Positions 55,701 to 61,643 are shown, counted from the first letter of the stretch. The stretch: DNA of 64,000 nt from Actinernus sp. WN-2022 (GCA_030867875.1 JAOWCC010000577.1:92423740-92487739); one strand, 5' to 3'. A program made the numbers and translations. The notes: generated by a model from the sequence alone, not told the origin.

Positions 55701-57062
55701 GATACCCAGATGGGTAGCTCCCTGGGTAGCCTCCTGGTACAGGTGGGTATCCACCAGGAGCTTGAGGGTAGCCACCTGGAGCGGGAGGGTAACCGCCTGG
55801 AGCAGGTGGGAAGCCTTGTGCAGGGGGGTATCCACCCATTGGTGGGTAGCCCGGTTGTGGGGGATACCCTAGGTCACCCCCTGGTGGGTATCCTTGCTGT
55901 TTGAGTAAGGAAAAAATATTTTAAGGTAATTTTGTGAGCTATGATTGGTTGATTTGCAGTCTGTAACTTTCAGGATGGACTGCAAAAATGAAGCAAAACT
56001 GGTTTGTTTACTTTTGAGCCACATTAAATATCAAACTTCTAAACAAATTTAACACCTGCATAGTTCACAGGAGTTACAATGTAGGAGTATAAAAGAGTTA
56101 GGCCCTCCTCTTTTTGTGCATTTGGAACCCAAAATTTGAAATCAAATGACAGTGCAGCGAAGGGATGTTATGCTAATTTGTTGAAAATGAATTGAATTAT
56201 ACAATCATGTAACATTGAATTTCTTCATTTATACAGTTGTTTTTCAGGTGTCAGACATTCAATACTTACAATCTTAGAGAATGATACTTTAATAAATGGA
56301 GCGGACATAAAAACAGAGCAAAAGGAACTGTATAATTAGGTTATCCATTTTTACAACATCCCTTCAAATGATATAAAATACATTCATGTATTAATGTACT
56401 TCTAATGAGTCGAAGTGATATTGTGAAGGTATAGAATGTAAGTATGTGCCATTTTGCCAGTACCCTCCTGATTGTTGCAAATGGAAAATATATATACTAG
56501 TTAGCAGACATGTGCTAGTGAATTTAGAAGTAGTTTGAGCTCTGTGTCAAGTACATGTATATCATACATGTCGCAGCCCGAACTCTGACAATAGCCAACT
56601 TCGATTCTATTATGGACCCCTTGCAGGAAACAATCATGCCGTTGTACTCACAGAACTGACTTCATATATTTAAAGCCACTTTTACCTACATCGGTAGTGT
56701 CATCATTTTAGCAAAACCTTTTTGTAAATACTGTTTCCACGTCCAATCGATTAACAATCATTCTAAGACAGCTTTACATAGTTTGCTTGCAGTTCAGTAA
56801 AGCCTTTCCTATGGGATCACAAGTGCAATTCATTGAATACTGATACAGAAGTGATATATGAGCAGGTGACTGTTTCCTGCAAAAGGCCTATTTGAGACCT
56901 TGGGTTTAGTTCAACAAGTATTGGAAGCATGATTAGCAAAAGTATTTTTTGTTTATTCTAATCATTACTTCCTTATTGGAAACAGGCAACCCTTACCCCT
57001 CCTCCTGGGGGGTACCCTGGGGCCCCCGGTGGGTAGCCAGGTCCGCCGTAAGGATATGCCAT
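22671..57062 (-). CDS. Annexin A7/A11-type calcium-dependent phospholipid-binding protein, 16 coding exons
   Basis: Sixteen exons with GT-AG borders and matching phases join to 1659 bases (552 residues). Residues 1-235 (exons 1-6) are a low-complexity head of [11 protein letters not shown] motifs, three PGYQQQQ repeats and Pro/Gln runs, like annexins A7 and A11. Residues 236-552 form four annexin repeats. Their calcium loops are intact: GMGT 263-266 with E305, GAGT 335-338 with E377, KWGT 419-422 with E461, and GAGT 494-497 with D536. Annexins bind acidic phospholipid when calcium rises and act in membrane repair, vesicle traffic and RNA-granule tethering. The head, by analogy with A11, may drive phase separation (inference). 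The first coding exon has 14 bases of 5' UTR after an acceptor, so an upstream noncoding exon exists. Introns are rich in transposons. Confidence 0.93.
22830..23052. mobile_element. MITE in the last annexin intron
   Basis: 22845-22911 (AGAGGGAATCGGCTAAC...) is inverted at about 22976-23045, with TCAGATCATGTGA against TCACATGATCTGA. Arms are about 70 bases; it is noncoding. Confidence 0.6.
24252..24407. repeat. 78-bp tandem duplication with CRE sites
   Basis: The unit from CTCTTATAGATACGCAAATG to GTAACTGATGTT occurs twice in a row (about 24253 and 24330). It is apparently identical, so recent. Each copy has one TGACGTCA and one TGACGTAA. Confidence 0.8.
24272..24793. promoter_or_regulatory. 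Cluster of six perfect CRE palindromes (TGACGTCA)
   Basis: TGACGTCA occurs at 24272, 24348, 24537, 24650, 24708 and 24786, with two TGACGTAA half-variants near 24313 and 24391. Inverted blocks (ATAAGAGG/CCTCTTAT, AGATGCACAGATGACGTCA) show that the sites sit in repeat elements. CREB/ATF-family bZIP proteins bind this octamer. It lies in annexin intron 15; any enhancer role is inference. Confidence 0.45.
25377..26265. mobile_element. 889-bp element with TIRs of about 95 bases
   Basis: TTAGCCTGAATTTCAGCCGT at the left is inverted at the right end (26262), continuing through GGTTCGTTCCTCCCG and CCGTCCAGTGACGT. A minus frame at 26074-25763 reads [14 protein letters not shown] and a polar tail. 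This could be a captured fragment, but no transposase motif is present. It lies in annexin intron 15. Confidence 0.6.
26266..26790. repeat. Degenerate direct duplication, GC-rich part
   Basis: 26266-26430 and 26587-26785 are related in the same orientation: GTCTTAGCTTAAAGTAGTTTT, then GCGGGAAACTGG, then ACGCATG with GTTTTGC and GCGGT. A further relative of the AACGAAGG block lies near 24850. The whole looks like a decayed repeat family. Confidence 0.45.
26916..27028 (-). CDS. Annexin exon 15 (start of repeat 4)
   Basis: Reads [20 protein letters not shown], then AGTND (calcium loop). Phase 1 in, phase 0 out; donor GTACGT. Confidence 0.93.
27176..27361. repeat. Palindromic hairpin with arms of about 62 bases
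   Basis: 27176-27236 (CACTGATTAATAAAACATCA...) is inverted at 27300-27361 around a 63-base loop. It is AT-rich, in annexin intron 14, probably a MITE. Confidence 0.7.
27985..28487. repeat. 17-bp minisatellite with higher-order structure
   Basis: About 30 copies of a unit close to CGAAAGTATGGAGGGTA run across 500 bases. A variant segment with GGTATGAGACTAGAGAG recurs 173 bases apart (28080 and 28253), showing a higher-order repeat. The long frames seen across it on both strands are artefacts of the repeat. It lies in annexin intron 14. Confidence 0.9.
28575..28950. mobile_element. Inverted repeat enclosing a tRNA-like SINE
   Basis: Arms 28575-28634 and 28895-28948 are inverted copies (ATTATCATTA, AAATCGCTTTAAAGTAATGA, TAATCATAATTCT). 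Between them, 28681-28750 on + resembles a tRNA: an A-box-like TTAGCATAGTAGT and a B-box-like GAGTTCGAGCCCC. It lies in annexin intron 14. Confidence 0.5.
29175..29250 (-). CDS. Annexin exon 14 (end of repeat 3)
   Basis: Reads [20 protein letters not shown], then GFKCI. It carries the repeat-3 acidic calcium ligand (E461). Acceptor CTCTAG, donor GTAATG. Confidence 0.93.
29931..30032 (-). CDS. Annexin exon 13 (repeat 3, KWGT loop)
   Basis: 34 codons reading [20 protein letters not shown], then [14 protein letters not shown], phase 0 on both sides. The donor is GTGGGC, weaker than the others; the frame stays open beyond it, but the next exon fits annexin repeats exactly. Confidence 0.92.
30055..30590. 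repeat. 530-bp trinucleotide tract (CTG/CTA/TAC mix)
   Basis: Nearly pure interrupted triplets on + (ACTACTGCTGCTACTACT). It begins about 23 bases before the exon 13 acceptor in the transcript direction, in annexin intron 12. The long open frames across it (poly-Leu, poly-Ser, poly-Val) are not genes. Confidence 0.9.
30927..30995 (-). CDS. Annexin exon 12 (linker of repeats 2 and 3)
   Basis: 23 codons: [20 protein letters not shown], then LFK. Symmetric phase 0; acceptor TTTTAG, donor GTAAAC. Confidence 0.92.
31325..31453. repeat. 129-bp near-perfect palindrome
   Basis: Arms from GTATGCTAACTGCCG (31326) and AGCATAC (31453) are complementary with few mismatches and meet at CAGAGCTCTG (31385-31394). 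Each half reads as a hammerhead-like core on its own strand. It lies in annexin intron 11. Confidence 0.8.
31351..31391 (-). ncRNA. Candidate type-I hammerhead ribozyme core (minus half of the palindrome)
   Basis: On the minus strand: AGCT (stem I), CUGAGGA matching the CUGANGA core (31387-31381), an extra A, stem II GGGC/GCUC with loop UAGU, GAAA (31367-31364), then C-GUC with predicted cleavage after 31360, and AGCU pairing back as stem I. Stem III would be only two base pairs, so activity would need a dimer through the self-complementary ACGU. Such minimal hammerheads are known in Penelope-like elements and retrozymes. The plus half (31388-31423) has CUGACGA and GAAA but weaker stems. Confidence 0.4.
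31860..32040 (-). repeat. tRNA-derived SINE copy
   Basis: The minus strand begins TGGCCGAGTGGTCAAAGTG, an A-box like that of tRNA-Leu/Ser, and continues to a tail with TTTTCCTCCCTCCTC. A related copy is at 50940-51075. It lies in annexin intron 11. Confidence 0.5.
32204..32283 (-). CDS. Annexin exon 11 (repeat 2)
   Basis: Reads [20 protein letters not shown], then LVSMCQ, containing the repeat-2 calcium ligand E377. Enters in phase 1, leaves in phase 0; donor GTTAGT. Confidence 0.92.
32590..32935. repeat. Dispersed repeat with CCCTGACTTTGACAAG phrases
   Basis: Multiple phrases such as AAGAAATTTAGAATTTCCC and CCCTGACCAGATGCAAAATT recur here and at 46497-47634, where they lie near both ends of a longer element. 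It is noncoding, in annexin intron 10. Confidence 0.45.
33835..33868 (-). CDS. Annexin exon 10 (34 bases)
   Basis: Reads [11 protein letters not shown] plus one base. It was found only by bridging exons 9 and 11; donor GTAAGT, acceptor TTCTAG. Its sequence and length match the repeat-2 helix in other annexins. Confidence 0.9.
34001..34294. mobile_element. 294-bp hAT-like MITE with 8-bp target duplication
   Basis: The left end CATAGTTAATAGAGTGGAAT is inverted at the right end. GTTATCAC flanks it at 33993-34000 and 34295-34302. It is noncoding, in annexin intron 9. Confidence 0.75.
34303..34436. repeat. 31-bp tandem repeat, about 4.3 copies
   Basis: Unit beginning GAGCCAATCACAGGAGCATG, almost identical between copies, starting at the target duplication of the preceding MITE. 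Each unit carries a CCAAT sequence. Confidence 0.85.
34974..35668. mobile_element. About 690-bp element with GAAGGGCTGTGTGC termini
   Basis: Left end TGAAGGGCTGTGTGCAAAAT at about 34975; the right end at about 35667 is its inverse with two or three mismatches. No transposase was recognised. It shares termini with the 134-bp MITE at 9008-9141. It ends 37 bases before annexin exon 9. Confidence 0.55.
35705..35761 (-). CDS. Annexin exon 9 (repeat 2, GAGT loop)
   Basis: 19 codons: [19 protein letters not shown]. Symmetric phase 0; acceptor AATAG, donor GTACTG. Confidence 0.92.
36362..36570 (-). CDS. Annexin exon 8 (most of repeat 1)
   Basis: Reads [20 protein letters not shown], on through [14 protein letters not shown] (ligand E305) and [19 protein letters not shown]. 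Phase 1 in, phase 0 out; donor GTAGGT. Confidence 0.93.
36611..36777. mobile_element. About 167-bp MITE in annexin intron 7
   Basis: CACTAAACAGTTGGAAGTCC and AAAATAACAATCAATTGTTT on the left are inverted on the right. A related longer copy lies at 60935-61643. Confidence 0.65.
37041..38835 (-). mobile_element. 5'-truncated CR1/L2-like non-LTR retrotransposon
   Basis: The minus strand carries an open reverse-transcriptase frame (38827-37391), about 340 bases of 3' UTR, and an (ATT)n-type tail at 37050-37076, as in CR1/L2 elements. No endonuclease domain precedes RT; a stop lies just upstream, so only the RT end was inserted or kept. It lies in annexin intron 7. Confidence 0.8.
37391..38827 (-). 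CDS. LINE reverse transcriptase (truncated ORF2)
   Basis: 478 codons without interruption, but no ATG start (first codon GTG), because the element is truncated. RT blocks are intact: [10 protein letters not shown] (103-112, motif A), [15 protein letters not shown] (160-174, motif B), YADD (196-199, catalytic Asp pair), then [11 protein letters not shown] and [11 protein letters not shown]. The tail after about 330 has the GPxxW-free connector typical of CR1/L2 proteins, with [14 protein letters not shown] residues near 440. Such RTs copy their own RNA at a nicked target. The intact frame suggests fairly recent insertion. Confidence 0.85.
   Translation of the reverse strand: MWQLIVETKVPATWKCARLRTTHKKGDITERENYRPLSILSIPSKIMERCVSDKIIEHTVQNHNLLSPHQWAYREGHSTELLLAHMTEKWRSALDHQKVVCAVFIDFRKAFDSVSHTILPYKLQSFGIMGDLWEWLTDYITERVQFATVGEGTSQSANVTCGVPQGSVLGPILFSLYTNDLPDTIAQIENAYIEMYADDTTLFCIANDVESAVKETNRALGLIAKWCINNAMTLHPKKCEAMLISRKRFVGPIPALTINNNNIKIVNSTRCLGINIDNKLNWTMHLQETIKSFAKKLNLLKALRFLPLSSLEIFYFKVILPSITYGLIMWGSCNTTLFQDLERMHVRAAKIIHRCDWTTPSADVINKAHWNPLFWNYKYKLATFVHKSLNSEKLPNKLFTLRNNTHSLRGVHRLVIPHPRTDAIRKSITYRASVLWNYLDDLLKDKKHLTFKKLVKKYIDSIPLQPNVRINTDKFSYH
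39085..39163 (-). repeat. tRNA-like SINE head
   Basis: The minus strand reads GTAGCTCAGTTGGTAGAGCA (A box) and GGGGATTCGAATCCC (B box) 30 bases later, an internal RNA polymerase III promoter. The intervening arm does not fold as a clean tRNA, so I call it a SINE or tRNA pseudogene. Annexin intron 7. Confidence 0.6.
39459..39546 (-). CDS. Annexin exon 7 (start of the core)
   Basis: Reads [20 protein letters not shown], then LLRKAMRGM and one base. It marks the switch from the low-complexity head to repeat 1. Acceptor TTTTAG-like (TATTTAG), donor GTAAGA. Confidence 0.93.
40330..40516 (-). repeat. tRNA-derived SINE with conserved body
   Basis: The minus strand has A box TTAGCTCAGTGGTTAAGCGC and B box GTGGGTTCAAACCC, followed by a body containing GTCTTCTCGGATAAGGAC. 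That body phrase recurs at 54329-54352. Annexin intron 6. Confidence 0.6.
42015..42065 (-). CDS. Annexin exon 6 (head)
   Basis: 17 codons [17 protein letters not shown], symmetric phase 0; acceptor TTTCAG, donor GTCAGT. Confidence 0.85.
42171..42193. repeat. Run of 23 G
   Basis: Uninterrupted poly-G on + about 100 bases upstream (transcript sense) of exon 6. Exact length may be a sequencing approximation. Confidence 0.8.
43476..43552 (-). CDS. Annexin exon 5 (head)
   Basis: Reads [20 protein letters not shown], then PPPSS. Phase 1 in, phase 0 out, so it converts the frame class of exons 2-4 to that of exon 6. Acceptor TACAG, donor GTATGT. Confidence 0.85.
43685..43925. repeat. Interrupted (ATC)n-rich tract
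   Basis: Imperfect ATC/ATT triplets over about 240 bases in annexin intron 4. A minus frame across it is Met/Ile-rich and not a gene. Confidence 0.7.
44449..44482. repeat. Short AATATTTTA tandem repeat
   Basis: Four near copies of a 9-10-base unit in annexin intron 4. Apart from this and Phe/Lys-rich chance frames, 43930-45750 holds nothing recognised. Confidence 0.6.
45757..45831 (-). CDS. Annexin exon 4 (head)
   Basis: 25 codons in symmetric phase 1: [20 protein letters not shown], then GHQP. Acceptor TATCAG, donor GTATAA. Confidence 0.88.
45884..46130 (-). repeat. Retroelement 3' tail with (AAC)n
   Basis: ACAACAACAACAACAAC followed by GATTTATTGTACCCACAATA and a block shared with 19480-19660. 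Interpreted as the end of a minus-strand LINE in annexin intron 3. Confidence 0.45.
46497..47634. mobile_element. 1.1-kb element bounded by GGTTGCCA...TGGCAACC
   Basis: CAAGGTTGCCACCCATCAGG at the left and GACCTTGGCAACCCTG at the right are inverted ends; both are followed inward by CCCTGAC phrases. It also contains GTGCGGCTTATC, shared with other repeats in this intron. No transposase was read. Confidence 0.45.
49590..49690. repeat. About 45-bp tandem repeat, three copies
   Basis: CATAAATTTATGCTTTCC recurs three times with TTCATCAGTGTGGGAATC-like spacers. Annexin intron 3. The surrounding 47.7-50.1 kb has no gene. Confidence 0.6.
50105..50440. repeat. Direct repeat flanking annexin exon 3 (copy A)
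   Basis: About 330 bases including GTTGGGTCACTGACTAACGG and CAGTCTTGTATGAAATCTGC match 52018-52330 in the same orientation, on the other side of exon 3. Confidence 0.8.
50940..51075 (-). repeat. SINE fragment near exon 3
   Basis: Related to 31860-32040 through GGAGGGAGGAAAACT and CAGGTCACAGAGGTGAG. It ends within 85 bases of the exon 3 donor. Confidence 0.5.
51157..51387 (-). CDS. Annexin exon 3 (head, PGYQQQQ repeats)
   Basis: 77 codons in symmetric phase 1. It starts [20 protein letters not shown] and holds three near-identical 21-base units coding PGYQQQQ (51214-51282), then a [13 protein letters not shown] end. Acceptor CTCAG, donor GTATGA. The near-perfect nucleotide identity of the units suggests recent expansion. 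Confidence 0.9.
51829..51930. repeat. GTAAACAGCGGCAGATAAGC repeat, copy 1
   Basis: Matches 52343-52445 closely in the same orientation. Its terminus is inverted near 55060-55110 (GTGCGGCTTATCTGCCAG), suggesting the end of a DNA transposon. Confidence 0.6.
52018..52330. repeat. Direct repeat flanking annexin exon 3 (copy B)
   Basis: Matches 50105-50440 with scattered differences and small indels. With 51829-51930 and 52343-52445 it shows local segmental duplication in intron 2. Confidence 0.8.
52343..52445. repeat. GTAAACAGCGGCAGATAAGC repeat, copy 2
   Basis: Second copy of 51829-51930. The 950 bases after it, to 53402, hold no gene I can support. Confidence 0.6.
53403..54945. mobile_element. 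1.54-kb foldback element with arms of about 550 bases
   Basis: Starts TTTAAAGGGATACCCGAG and ends with its inverse. Arms 53403-53955 and 54408-54945 match at high identity (differences are scattered). TTAA lies at both borders. Each arm contains a fragment of coding-like sequence (REVQKTGR, then KKS) with frame breaks. The loop has a SINE body (54329-54352). Annexin intron 2. Confidence 0.8.
55692..55896 (-). CDS. Annexin exon 2 (head, GGYPPAP repeats)
   Basis: Starts [20 protein letters not shown] and continues as GGYPPAP-type units to GYPAT and one base. Phase 0 in, phase 1 out; acceptor AAACAG, donor GTATGT. Tyr-rich PG repeats of this kind typify annexin A7/A11 heads. Confidence 0.9.
56997..57062 (-). 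CDS. Annexin exon 1 (start codon exon)
   Basis: ATG at 57062-57060 and 22 codons reading [20 protein letters not shown], then GG, before donor GTAAGG. An acceptor (TTTCAG) precedes 57076, so 57063-57076 is 5' UTR and the true first exon lies upstream, unlocated. The start fits the MSYPGYPP-type beginning of related annexins. Confidence 0.92.
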
Positions 57063-57076
57063 GATAACAATCACTT

Positions 57077-58989
57077 CTGAAATTAATGAGAAAAGATTAG
57101 TATTAAAGTACATGTGTGTCTTAGTATTTCAGCATTATTATTTCAAATGATATCTTAATGCATATATACATGCATCAATGCAAATAACTTCTATTGTTCC
57201 ACCTATTATACGAGACTATAAATGAAATTTAGACATGGTTAAATATCCAGCGAATACCGTGGTCCCTGTGGTGATGTTAACGCTGCCTTGGATCGGAGTC
57301 TCTGTCATCTGGGACTCTTACATGTAGATCATTGTTATTGCTTGTTATTCTGTATTTGCTTAATGTCAGTTGTGTCTTGTCATGATCGGGCATGCTGGTT
57401 TCGATGTTGCTGCTAGCAAGGCTCTTCTTCCAAAGCATTTCTTTACCAAACATTTTGCCAAGCACTGCGGTCTTCACCACAGGGATACAAAGGAGTCACA
57501 AGAGTAGAAGCTTGGATTCCATCAAGCCTTAGGTTGGCCTTTTATACAGCAGTTAAGCCTTGTCACATTGTGTTGTATAACTACTATAAGCTAAGTTTGC
57601 TAATGTCTGTGTTTTTCCTGATCGTTCTGCTTTTATTGTTTGTTTGCTTTAGTTAGCAGCTAGGCTCAATTTATAATATTTCCGTGCCAGCTATTATTCG
57701 TCCACACAGTAGCTCATCTTCCTTTTTATCCTATTCTGTATAGGAACTCTAGTTTGTAATATAGTATGCGATTGGCATTACGTAATGCCAATTTGTATGC
57801 GTATGATGCCTTTGTTAATGCGGTTTCCAATTTTTGAGTCTGCAAGCGCGAGATTGATTTTGCACTTTCGACTGCTCCTTTAATTTGTCGCTTTGCAGAG
57901 TTTTAACAACTTTAGTCAGAGTTCACATTATCTTCATGGCAGAAACTGCATGGTGTTTATTATCCCATGCAATTTACAGTTCTTGTTTGGATGCTCACAT
58001 ACATTTAGCTTGTTTGCCCTCAACACAGTATTACTGCCAATAAAGTTAGCATTCCTTTTTAGACTTATTTGCCTTGCAATTCAGTACAAAAGAAGAAATG
58101 TGCACACACCAAATAGGATTTTTTACAAGTGTCACTGGCTTACGATTATCAACTAACCTCAGCTCCATGCGGAATACTGTAAATTAACCGCATACAAGCC
58201 TCAGGGTATTTTTAATTTCATTTTCACTAAGAGGTTTTTTTTCGTCTAAAGTCCAGGTGCAGCTTACATGTATAAGCAGGCTTTTTCAGATTTTATTTGG
58301 AGTAAGTCCCCCAAAATGATCCCTGATAACTTTTTTTCTCTCGTAACATTCAGTCACTTTGTTCTCTTTCGACTACATTGTTCTTGTATCATTTATGCAA
58401 AATGTATTTCTAAAGCTGTAGTGTAACCATAAATAAAGTAAAATGTTTCTTTAAGTATGCTAAAGTTGGAGTCCAGCTTATAAGCAGTATATTTCCCTAA
58501 CGTTTTCAAATTGATCTCAAGATAAGATCACAAGCCTAAAGTGGGGGTGCGGCTTATATGCGGGGTGTGGTTTATAGGCGGCAATGCTGGATTTACTGCT
58601 TTCATATAGCAGTTATCCTTGACTAGCATGTTAGTCTTGTTTGCAGCTCAAGGCAAACAATTAATTTTCTCACAACAGCTTCTTCAATGTAGTCTTTGTA
58701 CTAAGTCTTTACTTCCCATTTAGAGGTCGCTAAAATGGCTCAGCTGTCTAATAACTGGCCAGTTGCTTTACTGAATTATATGCTGAGCATTCACCATGTC
58801 CCTGCACCTTTTGCTTCATTATGCATATTCGTATGGGGTTTGCTTGTTAATTAATTTTGACCCTTATTGCTGGTGAATTGGATCTCTCTTTAGGTGCTTC
58901 AGCAAAGCAGGACATTTTTAACAATTAGCGTTCATCCTTCATCCATTGTATTAGCAGTCTTTCTGCTTTTATATCCATGGTCTTTCTCA
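57077..58989. other. Annexin 5' intron or intergenic; no gene recognised
   Basis: Includes a possible retroelement-like minus frame at 57480-57277 without recognised motifs. GCGGCTTATATGCGGGGTG-type repeat phrases near 58540 are shared with annexin introns 2 and 3. Confidence 0.3.
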
Positions 58990-59260
58990 TCGCAAGTTGA
59001 GGTTGTGGCCATACATTGCCGTCTCTTTACCCAGCTTTGGCTTCTCCCATAGCAGTGAGTTTACCTTTCCGCATCTGGAGGGGTTTGGTTCTAGTCAGTT
59101 TCTGCATCGGCACTGCTTCCACTGCTTCTCTGCCGGCTTGTCAAAGTCTCTGATCAAGATCCTAGGGTGTTGGGTCCAGTGATGCTTACCAATAAATAAT
59201 TGTATATTCGTCTCACCCCAGATGATCTGGCTTTGGTTGCCCAGAATCTGGTCCAACCTG
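58990..59260 (+). pseudogene. DIRS-type tyrosine recombinase relic
   Basis: Plus frames read, with shifts, a helix ending SSEFTFPHLEGF, then an IGTASTAS stretch with LSKSLIKILG, then SSDAY, and TPDDLALVAQNLVQ. These follow the end of DIRS/Ngaro recombinases, where the pattern is HSFRIGAA...LIK.LGRW.SDAY..YIR. The catalytic Arg of that box reads Cys and the His is lost. The segment between the two helices is deleted, and frameshifts are present. Confidence 0.5.
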
Positions 59261-59684
59261 CCTGGTTTAGGAATATTAATTAGTTTGGGCTGGTCAAGTC
59301 GGATCACTCTACTCATCTAGTAGTGTCTTAAATTGCCATGTTGCAGTGTCATCCTGTGATGCATCATCTTGCTTCTACTGCAGCTGATAACCATCAGTTT
59401 TTAGGTGTGCACAGGATTAGCTAGATTCCCTGCATTCATTTAGTATTTCATGTGTACATGTATTAATTGTGCTGTGCCCAATGTCTGCTTCTTCATCATA
59501 GCCTTGGTACTGGTTAGGATCTCGATGCTTGCACAGCTAAGTGCCACTCTGGTTTTCCCGCTTGCCTGGTGGGCTAATCAATTATGCTTGCTGCAGGGGG
59601 GTCAGGGTCTCCGTGATTGACCGCAGTCTCAGGCTGGGGGCTCTAGTGGCCTAGCACACCCCTCACTGCCTGACCCTATGCCTG

Positions 59685-59705
59685 CCCCCCCCCCCCCCCC
59701 CCCCC
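59685..59705. repeat. Run of 21 C
   Basis: Uninterrupted poly-C on + in the DIRS-associated region. Confidence 0.8.
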
Positions 59706-59929
59706 TCCGCCCGAGCAATTTTCCTGCCTGAAACATGGCTGCTGCAGCATAAGCCTAGATTGCCTCCTAGCCTGCATTGCTCCCTAGCTTTCTCTGCCCA
59801 GGTTTGGTGTTACCACTTAGCACAGTCGCAGCTGTGTTCAGTTCTCCAGCTCCATAGCTTGCCAGCTTCTGGCCCACTGGTGTTCAGCCTTGTTCAGCTG
59901 GCCTGCCAGCCGCCAGAGTTCACGGAGAT

Positions 59930-60400
59930 CTCGGCATCCAGAGCCAGGTCATTCCTTGCTCAGCTCAGCTTGGTAGCATTGAGTTGTTTGGTTGCCATGG
60001 TAACCAGGCAGCCAAGCTTGCAAGCTCTGTCGGCTCTGAACCTCCAACTCTGTTTTCTCTTCAGTTAGGTACATCAAGTTTATGCCTCAGTTTATACTAG
60101 CGGGTTAATTTAATCATTACAATTGTTATTGTTATTATTATTATTATCACTCTAGCTCTGTTCATGCAGTTTGGCTGCTGCAGGATATTCCGGTGGTTCA
60201 GCCCTCAAGCTCCATGACTTTAAAATTGCATTAGACTACATGTATGTCTCCAGCCAGCATTTTGCCCAGTGCCAGGTCAGTCCTTACTCGGCTCATCCTA
60301 GATTTGCTTGGGCTGATTGGTTGTCAGGGTAACCTGGCAACCATTCTCACAAGCACTGACCCTGCACTCAGATCTGGGCAATAAACCTCCAACTAAGTTT
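59930..60400. repeat. Degenerate tandem pair downstream of the DIRS relic
   Basis: 59930-60060 and 60265-60400 share the order GCCAGGTCA, GCTCAGC-type, GGTTGCCATGGTAACC/GGTTGTCAGGGTAACC and AACCTCCAACT. They may be the repeated terminus of a DIRS-type element; this is inference. Confidence 0.4.
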
Positions 60401-60934
60401 TATCATCATTTTGGACTGATGGTTGTCCCCTGTTGTTTATTGAGGAGCTGGTTTATTTAATCTTTTTAAGGATAATTTTTACTCTGACAAATAAAGGGCC
60501 CTTTCATCTCCAAGAGTAACATCCACATTCTCCTTACAGGTCTTTGTATATTTACTCAGGGTTTCACTGTAGTTTAATACATGTAGCTGAGAGAATTAGA
60601 CGTCACTTCAAAACAATTTTTCCCAGGTGATCAACTCCAAAATTCTCATGGCCTGCCTGCTTCACTTTGTTCTGATACAGTTGCTCCAATGTCGGTGTTG
60701 GCAGTTTAGACTTAGGAAAACCATTTCAGTGTCACAGCATGTCGTAAAGTAACTGTGCTGCAAGTCATTGCTATAACTTACCCACTCATACAAAATTCCC
60801 TCTCATTAGTTCCCCTGCATTCAATGACATTTTGTTTAAATATCCCACCAACAATTACCTCAACCATGCATGACTTTGTTACCATGCTGATAACTCTCTT
60901 TGGAAGTATGTACATGTACGTATAGATACTACCG

Positions 60935-61643
60935 AAATCACTGAACTTTTGTCACCCACAAAATAACAATCAATTATTTGACAACTTTTGATTCGCTCAA
61001 GTGTATATTTACATATTTACAAATGATCATGTGAGAGAATCGAAAGTGGTCTGAATGACCGATCGTTATTCCAACAGTTTGATGGCTCACAGAGATCTAG
61101 ACCAGTTTTGTAGGCATTCAAAACTCACTATCCGGATTTTAGTTTGAAGCAGCAAGAATGAAAGCCGAGTGTGTTCTAGGAGAAATATTGAAGGCTTGAG
61201 TTTTGATTCATCTTTTTTCTGCAAATTATACAGCTGCGTATTGCAGTCAAATCTCTAAATAAACAGAATGTCAAGGGCGTATCTAGCCTATAGGCCCGTA
61301 GGCCTACACATTTTACAGCCTACAAGTGAATGCTGGGCCTGAGGAGCTGTCGAAATACACAAAACATGACCTGAAAGTGCAGCAGAAGGCATTTGCGAAA
61401 GTCTAAATCTAAAAATTTCTCAGTGAAGCATGCTCCCGGACCCCTCAAGAGGCGACCCTTACGGAGCGGTTGTTTGGGCCTACGAATTTTAAAAACCTGG
61501 CTACGCCACTGAATGTGTGTGAAAACTTCTACTCTTGGTCTTCCACGCCATGTCACGTCATAACTTGGGGCACCCCAAATGGTCACGTGGGCAAATCAAA
61601 AGTAGTCAAAGTAGTCAGACATTTGAACAGTTCAGTGATTTAG
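60935..61643. mobile_element. Longer relative of the intron-7 MITE
   Basis: AAATCACTGAAC and ACAAAATAACAATCAATTAT at the left are echoed in inverse at 61588-61643. The interior shares AGTTTGAAGCAG and GTGTGTTCTAGGAGAAAT with 36820-36880. A block at 61260-61510 is unrelated and may be a nested insert. Confidence 0.45.

Noticed and set aside
57277..57480. 67-codon minus frame (annexin upstream region)
   Set aside because: Polar, begins at a GTG, no recognised motif; it could be retroelement debris but cannot be supported.
59760..60068. 102-codon plus frame rich in Leu and Ser
   Set aside because: Lies in the duplicated GC-rich tail of the DIRS relic, has no conserved pattern and no splice context.
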